From the NCBI RefSeq assembly GCF_900105535.1, contig NZ_LT629779.1, forward strand, positions 4,092,001-4,156,000: 64,000 bases of DNA. The letters run 5' to 3'. This document shows, one piece after another, positions 17,198 through 29,337 of this stretch. The notes below the pieces were generated by a model. The model was not told the origin of the DNA, ran no database searches, and worked only from the letters and a program-made list of their open reading frames with translations. The position numbers and the translations under genes are program-made. How positions within the stretch are numbered: the stretch's first letter is position 1; each line of letters begins with the position of its first letter. Source of the stretch: Pseudarthrobacter equi (GTDB taxonomy: Bacteria; Actinomycetota; Actinomycetes; Actinomycetales; Micrococcaceae).

Positions 17198-18792
17198 TTC
17201 CTGCCTAAAAGTTCTTTGTGTGTACCGGCCCATTCCTGAATGTGCAGCAGGGCCACCAACGCATCCCGGGGGTCGCTGAAATCCAGGCCCGTCAGCCGGG
17301 ATGCCTTGCCGATCCGGTAGTAGACGGTGTTCTTGTGGAGCTTCATCCTGGCGGCGCACCCGGCCACATCAAGGGCGGCATCGAAATACGCGTGCAGGGT
17401 TTCGGCGAGTTCGCCGTCCTCCCGCAGCAACGCGGAAAGGCCGCGGTGACGGAACGTGGAGGACGTGAAATTGTGGACTGCTTCGCGGAAGAGGATCTCG
17501 GATTCAAAATCGTCCACAGTGGCAACTGACGCGTCCGGAGACCCGGCGACGCAGCCCAGCAGGGCCTCGGTGATGCTGGTGGTTGAATGCAGCGACAGCA
17601 GGTCCTGGACCACCGGACCCACGGCGGCGAACGGACGGATGCCCAGGTGCTTGCCCGCATCCCGGACGATCGACTCAGCCAGGCTGCGCAGCCCAGGTTC
17701 CGCTGCGGTGGACTGCAGCCCAGGGACAATCACGGCGGTATCGCCCTTGAACTGGCCCACGATGGCGGAGGCCTTGTACGCGGCCGCATGGATGGATGCC
17801 AGGTTGGCCAGCTCGCCGTGCTTCAGCGCCGCGTCGTCGGCCTGCGCCTCGGCATCCGAGATGCCCAGCAGGATCAAAGCCGCGGGACGGTCAGCGGGGA
17901 TCTTCTCGCTGTGGGCGCTGGCAGCGGCTTCCGCCGGGCCTGACAGGATCCGTGCCACTCGGTCTTCGCGCATGTGCACGGACTGCTGGTTGCGGTAACG
18001 GATCAGCTCTGCCGAAGCCCTGGCGGCAGATCCGTTGAGGACATAGTCAACGTCCGTGCCGAACCCCGCCCCGGTTTCCTGGAGCCAGATGTACCCCATG
18101 ATCCGGTCCCCGGCGAACAGCGTGATGGCCACGCGTTCCCGCAGCCCGTCCTGCGGCCGCGCCGGCACCCGCACCGGCAGCCGGGTCCGGTGCAGTTCCC
18201 GGTAGGCGCCCAGGTCTTTGAGTAACAGCTCATATTTCCGCGGACCGCGCCGGGTCAGGATGGACGCTTTGCGGAGTTCGTCGATGTCGTTTGAAACAGT
18301 GGAGTAGGCCAGCACCTTGTTGGCGGCGTCTTCGATGAGCACGTGGCTGGAAGTGAGCCTGGCCGTGGTCTGGGCGATCGCAAACAGATCTTCTTCCAGC
18401 AGGGTCAGCACTTCGCTCTGGTAGCTGCGGGGCTGGATCCTGTCCTTGGCGATGGACAGCAGGCGGTCCCAGTCAGCCGCCGGATCCACCAGGAGCAGGC
18501 CCGTGCCCGCATCGCGGAGCAGCTCTTCGGCTTCGACGAGCTCTTCCCGCTTTCCCTTGACGGCAATCACCGGCGGGGGGTTCTTCACGAGCCGCCGCAA
18601 CGCGGGCAGGGCCGAGCGGCCGCGGACGCCGATCAGCAGCACAAAGGCCGCACCGCCGTCGGACGTTTCATCATCGGCGTCCACAATCAGGAACCGTTCG
18701 ATGGCGGAGCCGGCCGGGACCGGCCCGAGGACCAGGGTGGCGAAACCCAGGGGGAGATCCGAGAGGATGTCGTCCACCGTCACCGCTGCCAT
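17194..18792 (-). CDS. PucR/CdaR-type transcriptional regulator
   Basis: This 532-aa protein starts at ATG 18792 with AGAAGGAAG upstream. The N-terminal region (1-150) is a PucR-type ligand-binding domain (MAAVTVDDILSDLPLGFATLV), followed by a GGDEF-like middle region. A C-terminal helix-turn-helix of the PucR family covers residues about 465-530 (YFDAALDVAGCAARMKLHKN then TVYYRIGKASRLTGLDF). Such regulators usually respond to nitrogen-containing metabolites. Being the first gene of the operon with glsA, the permease and the TPP enzyme, it most likely controls them. Confidence 0.92.
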   Translation of the reverse strand: MAAVTVDDILSDLPLGFATLVLGPVPAGSAIERFLIVDADDETSDGGAAFVLLIGVRGRSALPALRRLVKNPPPVIAVKGKREELVEAEELLRDAGTGLLLVDPAADWDRLLSIAKDRIQPRSYQSEVLTLLEEDLFAIAQTTARLTSSHVLIEDAANKVLAYSTVSNDIDELRKASILTRRGPRKYELLLKDLGAYRELHRTRLPVRVPARPQDGLRERVAITLFAGDRIMGYIWLQETGAGFGTDVDYVLNGSAARASAELIRYRNQQSVHMREDRVARILSGPAEAAASAHSEKIPADRPAALILLGISDAEAQADDAALKHGELANLASIHAAAYKASAIVGQFKGDTAVIVPGLQSTAAEPGLRSLAESIVRDAGKHLGIRPFAAVGPVVQDLLSLHSTTSITEALLGCVAGSPDASVATVDDFESEILFREAVHNFTSSTFRHRGLSALLREDGELAETLHAYFDAALDVAGCAARMKLHKNTVYYRIGKASRLTGLDFSDPRDALVALLHIQEWAGTHKELLGRK

Positions 18793-19001
18793 GGGCTTCC
18801 TTCTGCGTCGAACTGGCCGGACGGCTCTGTCCGGGCACCTCATGCTATCGAGGCCGGCACCCGCAAAATATAGGCACGAGACCAAAGGCAGTGGCAGCTT
18901 TTCAGTCCGCGGACCATGTCTGCAGGGTTACAGGCACTCCAGGTTCTTGCACCGGGCCACAACCCGTCAGGATCCGCCGGTAACGAACGCGGGCCGCGGG
19001 C

Positions 19002-20747
19002 TCAGACCGTCTCCTCCGCCGCGAGCTGGGACGAGACGATTTCGCGGTACGTCTCGGAAGTCTCCAGCAGCTCATGGTGCGTTCCGCGCGACACGATCCT
19101 GCCGTCGTCGAGCACCAAAATCTGGTCCGCCTCCACGATGCTGGACACCCTCTGGGCGATGACCACCATGGTGGCGCCGGATGTGCTCCGCTTCAGCGCC
19201 CGCCGCAGCCGCGCGTCCGTGCCGGTGTCCAGGGAGGAGAAGGAGTCGTCGAAAATGTAGAGCTCGGGCCGTTTCACCAGGGCCCGGGCGATGGCCAGCC
19301 GCTGCCGCTGCCCGCCGGAAACGTTGGTGCCGCCCTGGCTGATGGGTGCGTCCAGCCCCGCCTCCATCTCCTCCACGAAGTCCCTGGCCTGCGCGATCTC
19401 CAGCGCCTCCCACAGCTCATCCTCGGTGGCCGCCGGGTTGCCGTACAGCAGGTTGCTGCGCACGGTGCCGGTGAACAGGTAGGGCCGCTGCGGCACCAGG
19501 CCGATGTGCCCCCAGAGCAGGTCCGGGTGCAGGTCGCGGACGTCCACCCCGTCGATCAGGACCGCCCCGGTGGTGACGTCGAACAGGCGTGGCATCAGGT
19601 TCACCAGGGTGGTCTTGCCCGCGCCGGTGCTGCCGATGATCGCCGTGGTCTGCCCGGCCTTGGCGGTGAAGCTGATGCCGGAGAGGACGGGCTGGTCGGC
19701 ACCCGGGTAGGCGAATCCGACGTCGCGCATCTCCAGCTCGCCCCGCCGCCGCCTGCCGCCCGCCGCGGCGGTGACCGGGTTCAGTGGCGGCAGCACGCTG
19801 GACCGGGTGCTTAGAACCTCGCCGATGCGGTCCGCCGACACCGAGGCGCGCGGGATCATCACCGCCATGAACGTGGCCATCATGACGGACATGAGGATCT
19901 GCATCAGGTAGCTCAGGAACGCAATCAGGGTGCCCACCTGCATGGACCCGTCCCCGATCCGGAACGACCCGAACCAAATCACCGCCACGGACGACACGTT
20001 CAGCACCAGCATCACCACCGGGAACATCAGCGCCATCAGCCGGCCGGCCTGCAGGGCCACGTCCGTGACGTCCGCGTTGGCCTGGGTGAACCGGGCCGTC
20101 TCTACGTCCTCGCGCACGAAGGCCCGCACCACCCGGATACCGGTGAGCTGTTCGCGCAGCACCCGGTTCACGGTGTCGATCCGCTTCTGCATCTTGCGGA
20201 ACAGCGGCACCATCCGGGTGACGATCAGCCCGACGGCGATGAGCAGCACCGGCACGCAGACGGCGATCAGCCAGGACAGCTGGACGTCCTGCCGGATGGC
20301 CATGATCACGCCGCCGATGCTGAGCATGGGCGCCGCCACCATCAGCGTGGCGCTCATCAGCACCAGCTGCTGGACCTGCTGGACATCGTTGGTGGACCGG
20401 GTGATCAGGCTGGGGGCGCCGAAGCGGGTGACCTCCTGCTCGGAGAACTCCCCCACCCGCTCGAAGATGGCCCCGCGCAGGTCCCGGCCCAGCCCCATCG
20501 CGGCCTTGGCGCCGAAGTAGACGGCCACCACCGCGCACGCTATCTGCGCCAGGGTGATGACCAGCATGATGGTGCCGGTGGACAGGATGTACCCGGTGTC
20601 CCCCTTGGCCACGCCCTCATCGATGATGTCCGCGTTCAGCGTGGGCAGGTACAGCGACGCGATGGACTGCGCCAGCTGGAAGATCACGACGGCGGCCAGC
20701 AGCGCGCGGTGCGGCCGCAGGTATTCAACAAGCAGTTTCCAGAGCAT
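19002..20747 (-). CDS. ABC exporter half with degenerate NBD
   Basis: This 581-aa TM-plus-NBD exporter half starts at ATG 20747 (MLWKLLVEYLRPHR) behind GGTTGGAA. The NBD has Walker A GSTGAGKT (372-379) and a good signature NVSGGQRQ. The Walker B reads LYIFDDSFSS, with Asp where the catalytic Glu belongs, and the switch histidine is Gln (VVIAQRVSS). This is the pattern of the degenerate partner in heterodimeric exporters. The natural partner is the canonical half at 10610-12697, 6.3 kb away; a shrunken copy of this gene is still fused in front of that partner. The intervening operon may have been inserted. The substrate is unknown. Confidence 0.93.
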   Translation of the reverse strand: MLWKLLVEYLRPHRALLAAVVIFQLAQSIASLYLPTLNADIIDEGVAKGDTGYILSTGTIMLVITLAQIACAVVAVYFGAKAAMGLGRDLRGAIFERVGEFSEQEVTRFGAPSLITRSTNDVQQVQQLVLMSATLMVAAPMLSIGGVIMAIRQDVQLSWLIAVCVPVLLIAVGLIVTRMVPLFRKMQKRIDTVNRVLREQLTGIRVVRAFVREDVETARFTQANADVTDVALQAGRLMALMFPVVMLVLNVSSVAVIWFGSFRIGDGSMQVGTLIAFLSYLMQILMSVMMATFMAVMIPRASVSADRIGEVLSTRSSVLPPLNPVTAAAGGRRRRGELEMRDVGFAYPGADQPVLSGISFTAKAGQTTAIIGSTGAGKTTLVNLMPRLFDVTTGAVLIDGVDVRDLHPDLLWGHIGLVPQRPYLFTGTVRSNLLYGNPAATEDELWEALEIAQARDFVEEMEAGLDAPISQGGTNVSGGQRQRLAIARALVKRPELYIFDDSFSSLDTGTDARLRRALKRSTSGATMVVIAQRVSSIVEADQILVLDDGRIVSRGTHHELLETSETYREIVSSQLAAEETV

Positions 20748-20895
20748 TCCGGTTCCAACCTGACGGAGTGTCCACAAAACGTGGTGCGAGCGTCAGTTTA
20801 CGTCCGGCAGCTGGGACTTGGACCGGTGCCGCCGGAGAAAACCCGGAGGTTCTCCCACGGCGTACACACCGGTGATTCTGGGGTGTGCGTTCCCT

Positions 20896-21288
20896 TTAGG
20901 TCCAGAAGTCGGCGGCCTTGGCGGTGTCCTCCTGGAACTCGCTGACCTCGGTGACCTTGCCGTCCTTGAGCGTGAACACGAGGACGCCTTCCTGCTCCAT
21001 GGACTGGCCGTTGCGCTGCGCCTGCGCTTTCTGCAGGCCGACGGTGTGCTGCTCCCCGGCGATGACGTCCTTGAGTTCCACCTTGGTGGTGCCTCCGGAC
21101 CGGGAGAACAGTTCACCGAAATAGGCCATTATTTCTTCCTGGCCGTTCTTGTCGCCCGCCAGCCCGCCGCTGCCGCCCACGTGGTAAACGGCGTCCTGCG
21201 CGAACAGCTCCATCAGGGTCTGGACGTCCCCTGAATTGAAGGCCTCATAACCGCGCCGCACCACCGCGGCGTCTTCCTGACTTCCCAT
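20896..21288 (-). CDS. SnoaL/NTF2-like protein, 130 aa
   Basis: ATG 21288 follows GGAAAGGG. The product MGSQEDAAVVRRGYEAFNSG...LFAQDAVYHVGGSGGLAG...GVLVFTLKDGKVTEVSEF has the cone-shaped NTF2 fold of SnoaL-like proteins. These range from small isomerases to hydrolases and unknown binding proteins. The pocket residues do not allow a substrate to be named. It stands alone between the ABC half and an SDR gene. Confidence 0.85.
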   Translation of the reverse strand: MGSQEDAAVVRRGYEAFNSGDVQTLMELFAQDAVYHVGGSGGLAGDKNGQEEIMAYFGELFSRSGGTTKVELKDVIAGEQHTVGLQKAQAQRNGQSMEQEGVLVFTLKDGKVTEVSEFQEDTAKAADFWT

Positions 21289-21514
21289 CTCGAACCCTTT
21301 CCAACACCTTCGTGGGGGTCCCAGCGGAGCAATTTTAGGCCTGCCGGGTTCGCGTGTCTATTGGCTTTTGGCCCCTTCTGCGGCGCCGGTTTCGGACCGT
21401 TTCGGCGAGCGCGACGGCGGCCGGCGGGCGGCGGGGCAGAGCTGTCCGAGGCACCGTAGCCCTGCCACGCCATCCGGGATTCGGCGTGACGTCTGCCTAA
21501 GGCAAGCGCCCCTA

Positions 21515-22606
21515 TCAGGGGATCAGGCGGTCCGCACGGTAGCGGTCAAACAGTGTGGTGAAGGCATCCAGAGTCCGCCGGTAGCCCGTGAAACCTGCAT
21601 CCCTGCTCTTGCCCATGTCCGTCACTACCTCGATGTTCCGCCCCAGGTCGCCGTCCGTGTGCCACCAGGACGCCACCCGGCCCAGGTCCGGTTCGCTGAG
21701 GTTGTTCTCCTCGGCAATCCGCCGCCACTGGTCCTCCCGCCCCGCCATGGACTGCTCCAGCGGACGCGGTTCCCCCTGGTACCCCTCCCACTCCACGCCG
21801 AAATGGGCTGCGAGCTTCGGCCACATCCAGCGCCAGCGGAACACATCGCCGTTGACGATGTTGAAGGCTTCGTTGGCCGCGGCGGGAGTGGTGGAGGCCC
21901 ACAGCATGTGCTCGGCAAGCAGGCCCGCATCCGTCATATCGGTCAGGCCGTTCCACTGGGTTTCGGATCCGGGGAAGACGAACGGCTCGCCGCTGTCCCG
22001 GCACAGGGTGGCCTGCGCGGCGAGCGTGAGGCCCATGTTCATGGCGTTGCCTACCGCATGGCCGATCACGGTGTGGGCACGGTGCACCGACCAGGTGAAG
22101 CCCTGCTCGGCAGCCGCCGCCCAGAGTTCGTCCTCCTGCGCGTAGTAGAAGTTGTTCACCGGAAGCCGAGGCTCCTCCTCATGGAAGGGCGTATCCGGCA
22201 TTTCCCCCGCGGCGTACGCCTCGAACGGTCCCAGATAGTGCTTGAGCCCGGTCATCAGGGCAACGTGGGCTACGTCCTTTCCCCGCAGCGCTGCGAGGAG
22301 GTCACGCACCATGCCCGCATTCACGGCGATGTTCTCTTCCTCCGTGGCGCGGCGCGACCAGGCGGTGAAGAAGACATGGGAGGGGTTCTCCGGAGCAAGC
22401 ACAGCGGCGAGCGCGGAAGCCGAGGTCAGGTCCGCGGAGAGCCACCTGACGCCGGAGCGCTCAGGTCCGGGCCGGCGGGACAGGGCGAGGACTGACCAGC
22501 CGTCGCCCAGCAGGGTCTCCACCAGGGCCGAGCCTGAAATTCCGGTGGCCCCCACCACCAATGCCGTCCGTCCGTTGCCCGCTGCTGTTCCTGATCCGAT
22601 GGTCAT
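21515..22606 (-). CDS. PRISE-type extended SDR (enone reductase-like)
   Basis: This 363-aa protein starts at ATG 22606 behind an excellent AGAAGGAG. The N-terminal NAD(P)-binding motif is TALVVGATGISGSALVETL. NNFYYAQEDELW holds the Tyr of the NFYY motif typical of the progesterone-5-beta-reductase/iridoid-synthase-like (PRISE) group, with the Lys replaced as usual in that group; TGLKHYLGPFE is also a typical block. Members reduce activated C=C bonds using NADPH. The natural substrate is unknown. It is divergent from katG. Confidence 0.85.
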   Translation of the reverse strand: MTIGSGTAAGNGRTALVVGATGISGSALVETLLGDGWSVLALSRRPGPERSGVRWLSADLTSASALAAVLAPENPSHVFFTAWSRRATEEENIAVNAGMVRDLLAALRGKDVAHVALMTGLKHYLGPFEAYAAGEMPDTPFHEEEPRLPVNNFYYAQEDELWAAAAEQGFTWSVHRAHTVIGHAVGNAMNMGLTLAAQATLCRDSGEPFVFPGSETQWNGLTDMTDAGLLAEHMLWASTTPAAANEAFNIVNGDVFRWRWMWPKLAAHFGVEWEGYQGEPRPLEQSMAGREDQWRRIAEENNLSEPDLGRVASWWHTDGDLGRNIEVVTDMGKSRDAGFTGYRRTLDAFTTLFDRYRADRLIP

Positions 22607-25248
<2,642 letters not shown>

Positions 25249-25289
25249 GCCCCGCTTCGGCGGCTCCAAGCCGCTGAACCTGCCTGAAG

Positions 25290-25330
25290 AAATGGCGGCG
25301 AAACCATCCCGGTTTCGCCGCCATTTCTTT
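25290..25330. terminator. Terminator after katG
   Basis: A perfect 16-bp inverted repeat (25290-25305 and 25311-25326, arm AAATGGCGGCGAAACC) encloses a 5-base loop and is followed by CTTT. It lies between convergent katG and the MBL gene and probably ends both. Confidence 0.9.
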
Positions 25331-25363
25331 AGCGCTGGGTCTATGTGGATCAGTCCCGCCGGC

Positions 25364-25996
25364 TCACGCTTGCTCTGTGGATCCGGGTTTCCAGGGCGTG
25401 TGCGTGTGCGACAGCCACACCGCGCCTGGGTTCAGGGAGCGGATCAGGTGCTGGCCCTCCGTGCCGGGGTTGTCGAGTTCGCCGAACCACACTGCGGTGT
25501 CCCCGGCGATGACCGTGGGGACTCCGCCTGCATCGATGACCACGATCTGGGAGCCGGCGGTATGGCCGGGGGCGGGGAGGAGCCGGATTCCGGGGAGCAG
25601 CTCATGTTCGCCGTCGACGGGGACGTAGGTGACCCCCGGCGGATCCACCCACTCCGGAATGGTGTAGTCCTCCTGGTTGCGGGCGTCGTCGAGTTCCCGG
25701 CGCTGCACATAGATGGGTTTCCCCGCGAAGTGGTGGTTGCCGCCGCAGTGGTCAAAATGCAGGTGGGTGTTGACCACCATGTCCACGCTGCCCAAGTCAA
25801 AGTCCTGGTCGCTCAGGGGATGGAGGCGCGGATCCATGTCCGCCACCGCCGGGTGAAGCTCAGTCAGGCCGGTATCAACGAGTACGCGGCCCTCGGGGTG
25901 GTCGATGACGTGCACGTAGACCGGCATCAGCTCGCCCTCGGCCACCAGGTCAGCAACACGAATCGGAGTAACGCTGATTGCAGGGGAAGAACTCAT
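25364..25996 (-). CDS. Metallo-beta-lactamase-fold hydrolase, lactonase-like
   Basis: This 210-aa MBL-fold enzyme carries the metal motif THLHFDHCGG, then a downstream His in LPAPGHTAGS, Asp in VIAGDTAVW and His in WLSHTHTP. This is the complete two-zinc set of the AiiA-like N-acyl-homoserine-lactonase group. LVDTGL near residue 40 is also typical. It may open a lactone ring (quorum quenching), but related enzymes hydrolyse other lactones or esters. The upstream XRE regulator is on the same strand 114 bases away and may control it. Confidence 0.85.
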   Translation of the reverse strand: MSSSPAISVTPIRVADLVAEGELMPVYVHVIDHPEGRVLVDTGLTELHPAVADMDPRLHPLSDQDFDLGSVDMVVNTHLHFDHCGGNHHFAGKPIYVQRRELDDARNQEDYTIPEWVDPPGVTYVPVDGEHELLPGIRLLPAPGHTAGSQIVVIDAGGVPTVIAGDTAVWFGELDNPGTEGQHLIRSLNPGAVWLSHTHTPWKPGSTEQA

Positions 25997-26110
25997 GCCT
26001 GGACCTCAGTTCCGCATCATGGCCGCGATGCTTTGCGGGAGCAGCAGAGGGCTGCGGCTAGCCGCGATGACTGATGCTCCGTCCAGAATCGCATCTGCTC
26101 CGGCGCTCCG

Positions 26111-26947
26111 CTAGGTTGCACCCGCAATAAGGGACGCCATCTGCGTACCCGCGTCGCTCCCGGGCGCCGGCGTGTAGACCACCAGGTGCAGGTCCGGCCG
26201 GTCCGACGGGGACAGCTGATGATGCTCCAACTGCAGCACTCCCACGGCGGGGTGGTGGAACAGCCGCTCGCGTGATTCAAAGCCCAGGATGTCGTACCGA
26301 TCCCACCCCTCCCGGAACTCCGGGCTGGCCTCCTTGAGCCGCTCCACCAGGTTCTTGACGTCCACATCCCCCAGCCGCTGGCCCGTTTCGGCTCGGAACT
26401 CCGCCAGGAACCTTTTGCTGGTCACCTCCCAGTCGGGCAGCAGGTCCCGCACATAGGGATCGGTGAACACCAGCCAGAGGAGGTTGCGGTCCGCAGCGGG
26501 AACCGTGGCGATATTTGGGAAAAGAGCCGCGTAGGCGTTGTTCCAGCCGGCGACGCCCCAGTCCGGGAACAGCGCGAAGGACGGGTTCGGGTCCAGGGCA
26601 TCAAGCAGCCGCTGAAGATGGGCAGGCGCTGTAGCGGCCGCCGTCGTGCTCGGTCCGGCGGAGGCATATCCGCCGAGCGACAGGACGTAGTCCAGGCCGG
26701 TGTCCGAAAGGTGCAGTGCCCTGCTGACCGCTTCCAGCACCTGGCGGGACGGGCTGATGTCGCGGCCCTGCTCCAGCCACGTGTACCAGGTGACGCTCAC
26801 GCCGGAAAGGAACGCCACCTCTTCACGCCGCAGGCCCCGTTCACGCTTGCGTGCTATCGGCGGGAGCCCGTAGTCAACCCGGAGGGCCTGGTCCCGGCGG
26901 GCCCGGAGGAAGAGGCCCAGTTCTTTGCGGCGGCCGGAATTCTGCAC
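26111..26947 (-). CDS. XRE-type regulator with MmyB-like ligand domain
   Basis: This 278-aa protein starts at GTG 26947. An N-terminal Cro/XRE helix-turn-helix covers about residues 38-75 ([39 protein letters not shown]). The C-terminal domain (about 105-275) has the MmyB-like PAS-type fold signature [10 protein letters not shown] and LLWLVFTDP, with [14 protein letters not shown] near the end. Such proteins are common actinobacterial regulators of neighbouring oxidoreductases or hydrolases. It is divergent from ilvD and lies upstream of the MBL gene. The ligand is unknown. Confidence 0.88.
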   Translation of the reverse strand: MQNSGRRKELGLFLRARRDQALRVDYGLPPIARKRERGLRREEVAFLSGVSVTWYTWLEQGRDISPSRQVLEAVSRALHLSDTGLDYVLSLGGYASAGPSTTAAATAPAHLQRLLDALDPNPSFALFPDWGVAGWNNAYAALFPNIATVPAADRNLLWLVFTDPYVRDLLPDWEVTSKRFLAEFRAETGQRLGDVDVKNLVERLKEASPEFREGWDRYDILGFESRERLFHHPAVGVLQLEHHQLSPSDRPDLHLVVYTPAPGSDAGTQMASLIAGAT

Positions 26948-26976
26948 AGGGAAATACTATTACTCTGGTACTCCCA

Positions 26977-26986
26977 CTACTAGTAG
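26977..26986. promoter_or_regulatory. Short palindrome in the XRE/ilvD divergent region
   Basis: The perfect 10-base palindrome CTACTAGTAG lies in the 85-base gap between the divergent regulator and ilvD, in an otherwise AT-richer stretch. It could be an autoregulatory operator for the XRE protein; nothing else supports this. Confidence 0.3.
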
Positions 26987-27032
26987 CAAGGCCGTCTTCC
27001 TCTTGCGGCGGCGCCAGAGAAGGATGGTCATC

Positions 27033-28892
27033 ATGCCTGCACTACGTTCAAAGACAGTTACCCACGGCCGCAACATGGCCGGAGCCCGCGCACTGCTGCG
27101 CGCATCCGGCGTCGCCAACTCGGATATCGGCAAGCCGATCATTGCCGTGGCCAACTCCTTCACCGAATTCGTCCCCGGCCACACCCACCTGGCCCCGGTG
27201 GGCCGGATCGTCTCCGACGCGATCCTCGCCGCCGGCGCCGTGCCGCGCGAGTTCAACACCATCGCCGTAGATGACGGCATCGCCATGGGCCACTCCGGCA
27301 TGCTCTACTCGCTGCCGTCCCGCGACCTGATCGCCGACTCCGTGGAATACATGGTCAACGCCCACTGCGCCGATGCCCTGGTGTGCATCTCCAACTGCGA
27401 CAAGATCACCCCCGGCATGCTGATGGCCGCACTGCGCCTGAACATCCCCGTGGTGTTCGTTTCCGGTGGCCCGATGGAAGCCGGCCGCGTCACCCTGACC
27501 GACGGCTCCGTCCGCTCCCTCGACCTGGTGAACGCGATCGCCGACGCGGTGGACGAATCCATCTCCGACGAGGACATCAACCTCATCGAAGAAAACGCCT
27601 GCCCCACCTGTGGCTCCTGCTCCGGCATGTTCACGGCCAACTCCATGAACTGCCTCGCCGAGGCCATCGGCCTGGCCCTGCCGGGCAACGGTTCCGTGCT
27701 CGCAACCCACACCGCACGCAAGGCGCTGTACGAGAAAGCCGGCGCTACCGTCGTCGAGCTCGTAAAGCGCTACTACGACGGCGACGACGAATCGGTCCTG
27801 CCGCGCAACATCGCCACCGCAGAAGCCTTTGACAACGCCATGGCGCTGGACATCTCCATGGGCGGCTCCACCAACACCATCCTGCACCTGCTGGCCGCTG
27901 CCCAGGAAGCCGGCGTGGAGTACGGCCTGGCCGAGATGGACGCCAAGTCCCGCCAGGTGCCCTGCCTGGCTAAGGTGGCCCCGAACGTCGCCGGGAACAA
28001 GACCTATTACATGGAGGATGTGCACCGCGCCGGCGGCATCCCCGCGTTGCTGGGCGAGCTGAACCGCGGCGGCCTCCTGCACAAGAACGTCCATTCCGTG
28101 CACTCCACCGACCTGGACGGCTGGCTGGATGACTGGGACATCCGCGGCGGCAAGGCCACCGAAGAGGCGCAGGCCCTGTGGCACGCAGCTCCCGGCGGCG
28201 TCCGCTCCTCCACCGCGTTCTCGCAGTCGAACGAGTGGACCTCCCTGGACACCGACGCTGCCGAAGGCTGCATCCGTTCGGTGGAGCACGCCTTCTCCAA
28301 GGACGGCGGCCTGGCCGTGCTGCGCGGCAACGTGGCAGTGGACGGCGCCGTGGTGAAGACCGCCGGCGTGGACGAGTCCATCTGGACGTTCCAGGGCCCG
28401 GCAGTGGTGTGCGAGTCCCAGGACGAGGCCGTGGAGAAGATCCTGAACAAGGGCATCAAGGAAGGCGACGTGGTGGTCATCCGCTACGAAGGCCCCCGTG
28501 GCGGCCCGGGCATGCAGGAAATGCTCTACCCGACGTCGTTCCTCAAGGGCCGCGGCCTGGGCAAGAAGTGCGCACTCATCACGGACGGCCGCTTCTCCGG
28601 CGGCACCTCCGGCCTGTCCATCGGGCACATCTCGCCCGAGGCTGCCTCCGGCGGAACCATCGCCCTGGTGGAAGACGGCGACATCATCAGCATCAACATC
28701 AGCCAGCGTTCCCTGCAGCTGGAGGTCTCCGACGAGATCCTGGCCGAACGCCGCGAGAAGCTGCTGGTCAACGGCGGCTACAAGCCGAAGGACCGGGAGC
28801 GCCACGTGTCCGCTGCGCTGCGTGCCTACGCCGCCATGGCCACCTCCGCGGACAAGGGTGCCGTCCGCGACGTGTCCCTCCTGGAGCACTAG
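27033..28892 (+). CDS. ilvD: Dihydroxy-acid dehydratase
   Basis: This 619-aa Fe-S enzyme converts 2,3-dihydroxy acids to 2-oxo acids in valine, isoleucine and leucine biosynthesis. Cluster cysteines are Cys122 ([10 protein letters not shown]) and the [10 protein letters not shown] block (Cys190, 193, 196). The C-terminal GRFSGGTSG and [11 protein letters not shown] motifs are present. ATG 27033 ([14 protein letters not shown]) is favoured because GAGAAGG lies 9 bases upstream; ATG 27024 is in frame but too close. Length is normal (E. coli 616). It stands alone, with its own terminator. Confidence 0.97.
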   Translation: MPALRSKTVTHGRNMAGARALLRASGVANSDIGKPIIAVANSFTEFVPGHTHLAPVGRIVSDAILAAGAVPREFNTIAVDDGIAMGHSGMLYSLPSRDLIADSVEYMVNAHCADALVCISNCDKITPGMLMAALRLNIPVVFVSGGPMEAGRVTLTDGSVRSLDLVNAIADAVDESISDEDINLIEENACPTCGSCSGMFTANSMNCLAEAIGLALPGNGSVLATHTARKALYEKAGATVVELVKRYYDGDDESVLPRNIATAEAFDNAMALDISMGGSTNTILHLLAAAQEAGVEYGLAEMDAKSRQVPCLAKVAPNVAGNKTYYMEDVHRAGGIPALLGELNRGGLLHKNVHSVHSTDLDGWLDDWDIRGGKATEEAQALWHAAPGGVRSSTAFSQSNEWTSLDTDAAEGCIRSVEHAFSKDGGLAVLRGNVAVDGAVVKTAGVDESIWTFQGPAVVCESQDEAVEKILNKGIKEGDVVVIRYEGPRGGPGMQEMLYPTSFLKGRGLGKKCALITDGRFSGGTSGLSIGHISPEAASGGTIALVEDGDIISINISQRSLQLEVSDEILAERREKLLVNGGYKPKDRERHVSAALRAYAAMATSADKGAVRDVSLLEH

Positions 28893-28907
28893 GCCTTAGT
28901 GACCACA

Positions 28908-28946
28908 AGACCCCCGCCCGGAAGCTCTTCCGGGCGGGGGTCTTCT
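28908..28946 (+). terminator. Terminator after ilvD
   Basis: A 17-bp perfect inverted repeat (28908-28924 and 28927-28943, arm AGACCCCCGCCCGGAAG) with a 2-base gap, followed by TCT, starts 16 bases after the ilvD stop. Confidence 0.88.
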
Positions 28947-29000
28947 GCGTTGCAGCAGGTCAGGACGGGAATGGTCCGGGAAATCTGCCAGAATGGCCGG

Positions 29001-29333
29001 ATGATTACCGAGCACGCCCTGCTGCCCGTCATCCCCGGCCTGGAAGAGGAGTTCGAAGCCGCCTTCAGCCAGGCACGCGAAATCATCGCGGCCATGCCGG
29101 GCTTCATTTCGCTGTCGCTCTCGCGCTCGATTGAGTCCCCCGGCACCTACCTGCTGCTGGTGGAATGGCAAACCCTCGAGGACCACACCGAAGGCTTCCG
29201 CGGTTCCCCCGAATACCAGCAGTGGCGGGCTTTGCTGCACCGGTTCTACGAGCCCTTCCCGGTGGTAGAGCACTACAACCGGGTGACGTCGGCCCGGCCT
29301 GTCATCTCCGCGGACTCAAAAGACCCGGCCTGA
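29001..29333 (+). CDS. Antibiotic-biosynthesis-monooxygenase (ABM) domain protein
   Basis: This 110-aa dimeric alpha/beta-barrel type protein starts at ATG 29001 (MITEHALLPVIPGLEEEFEA), which matches the normal N-terminus of the family; upstream in-frame codons overlap the ilvD terminator. SLSLSRSIESPGTYLLLVEW and the C-terminal HRFYEPFPVVEHY are typical. ABM proteins are quinol or haem monooxygenases or binding proteins; the function here is open. The next gene starts five bases after its stop, implying an operon with the SDR. Confidence 0.85.
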   Translation: MITEHALLPVIPGLEEEFEAAFSQAREIIAAMPGFISLSLSRSIESPGTYLLLVEWQTLEDHTEGFRGSPEYQQWRALLHRFYEPFPVVEHYNRVTSARPVISADSKDPA

Positions 29334-29337
29334 CCCG

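Noticed and set aside
27048..28889. Long frame antisense to ilvD
   Set aside because: Shadow of ilvD; low-complexity Gly/Val/His translation.
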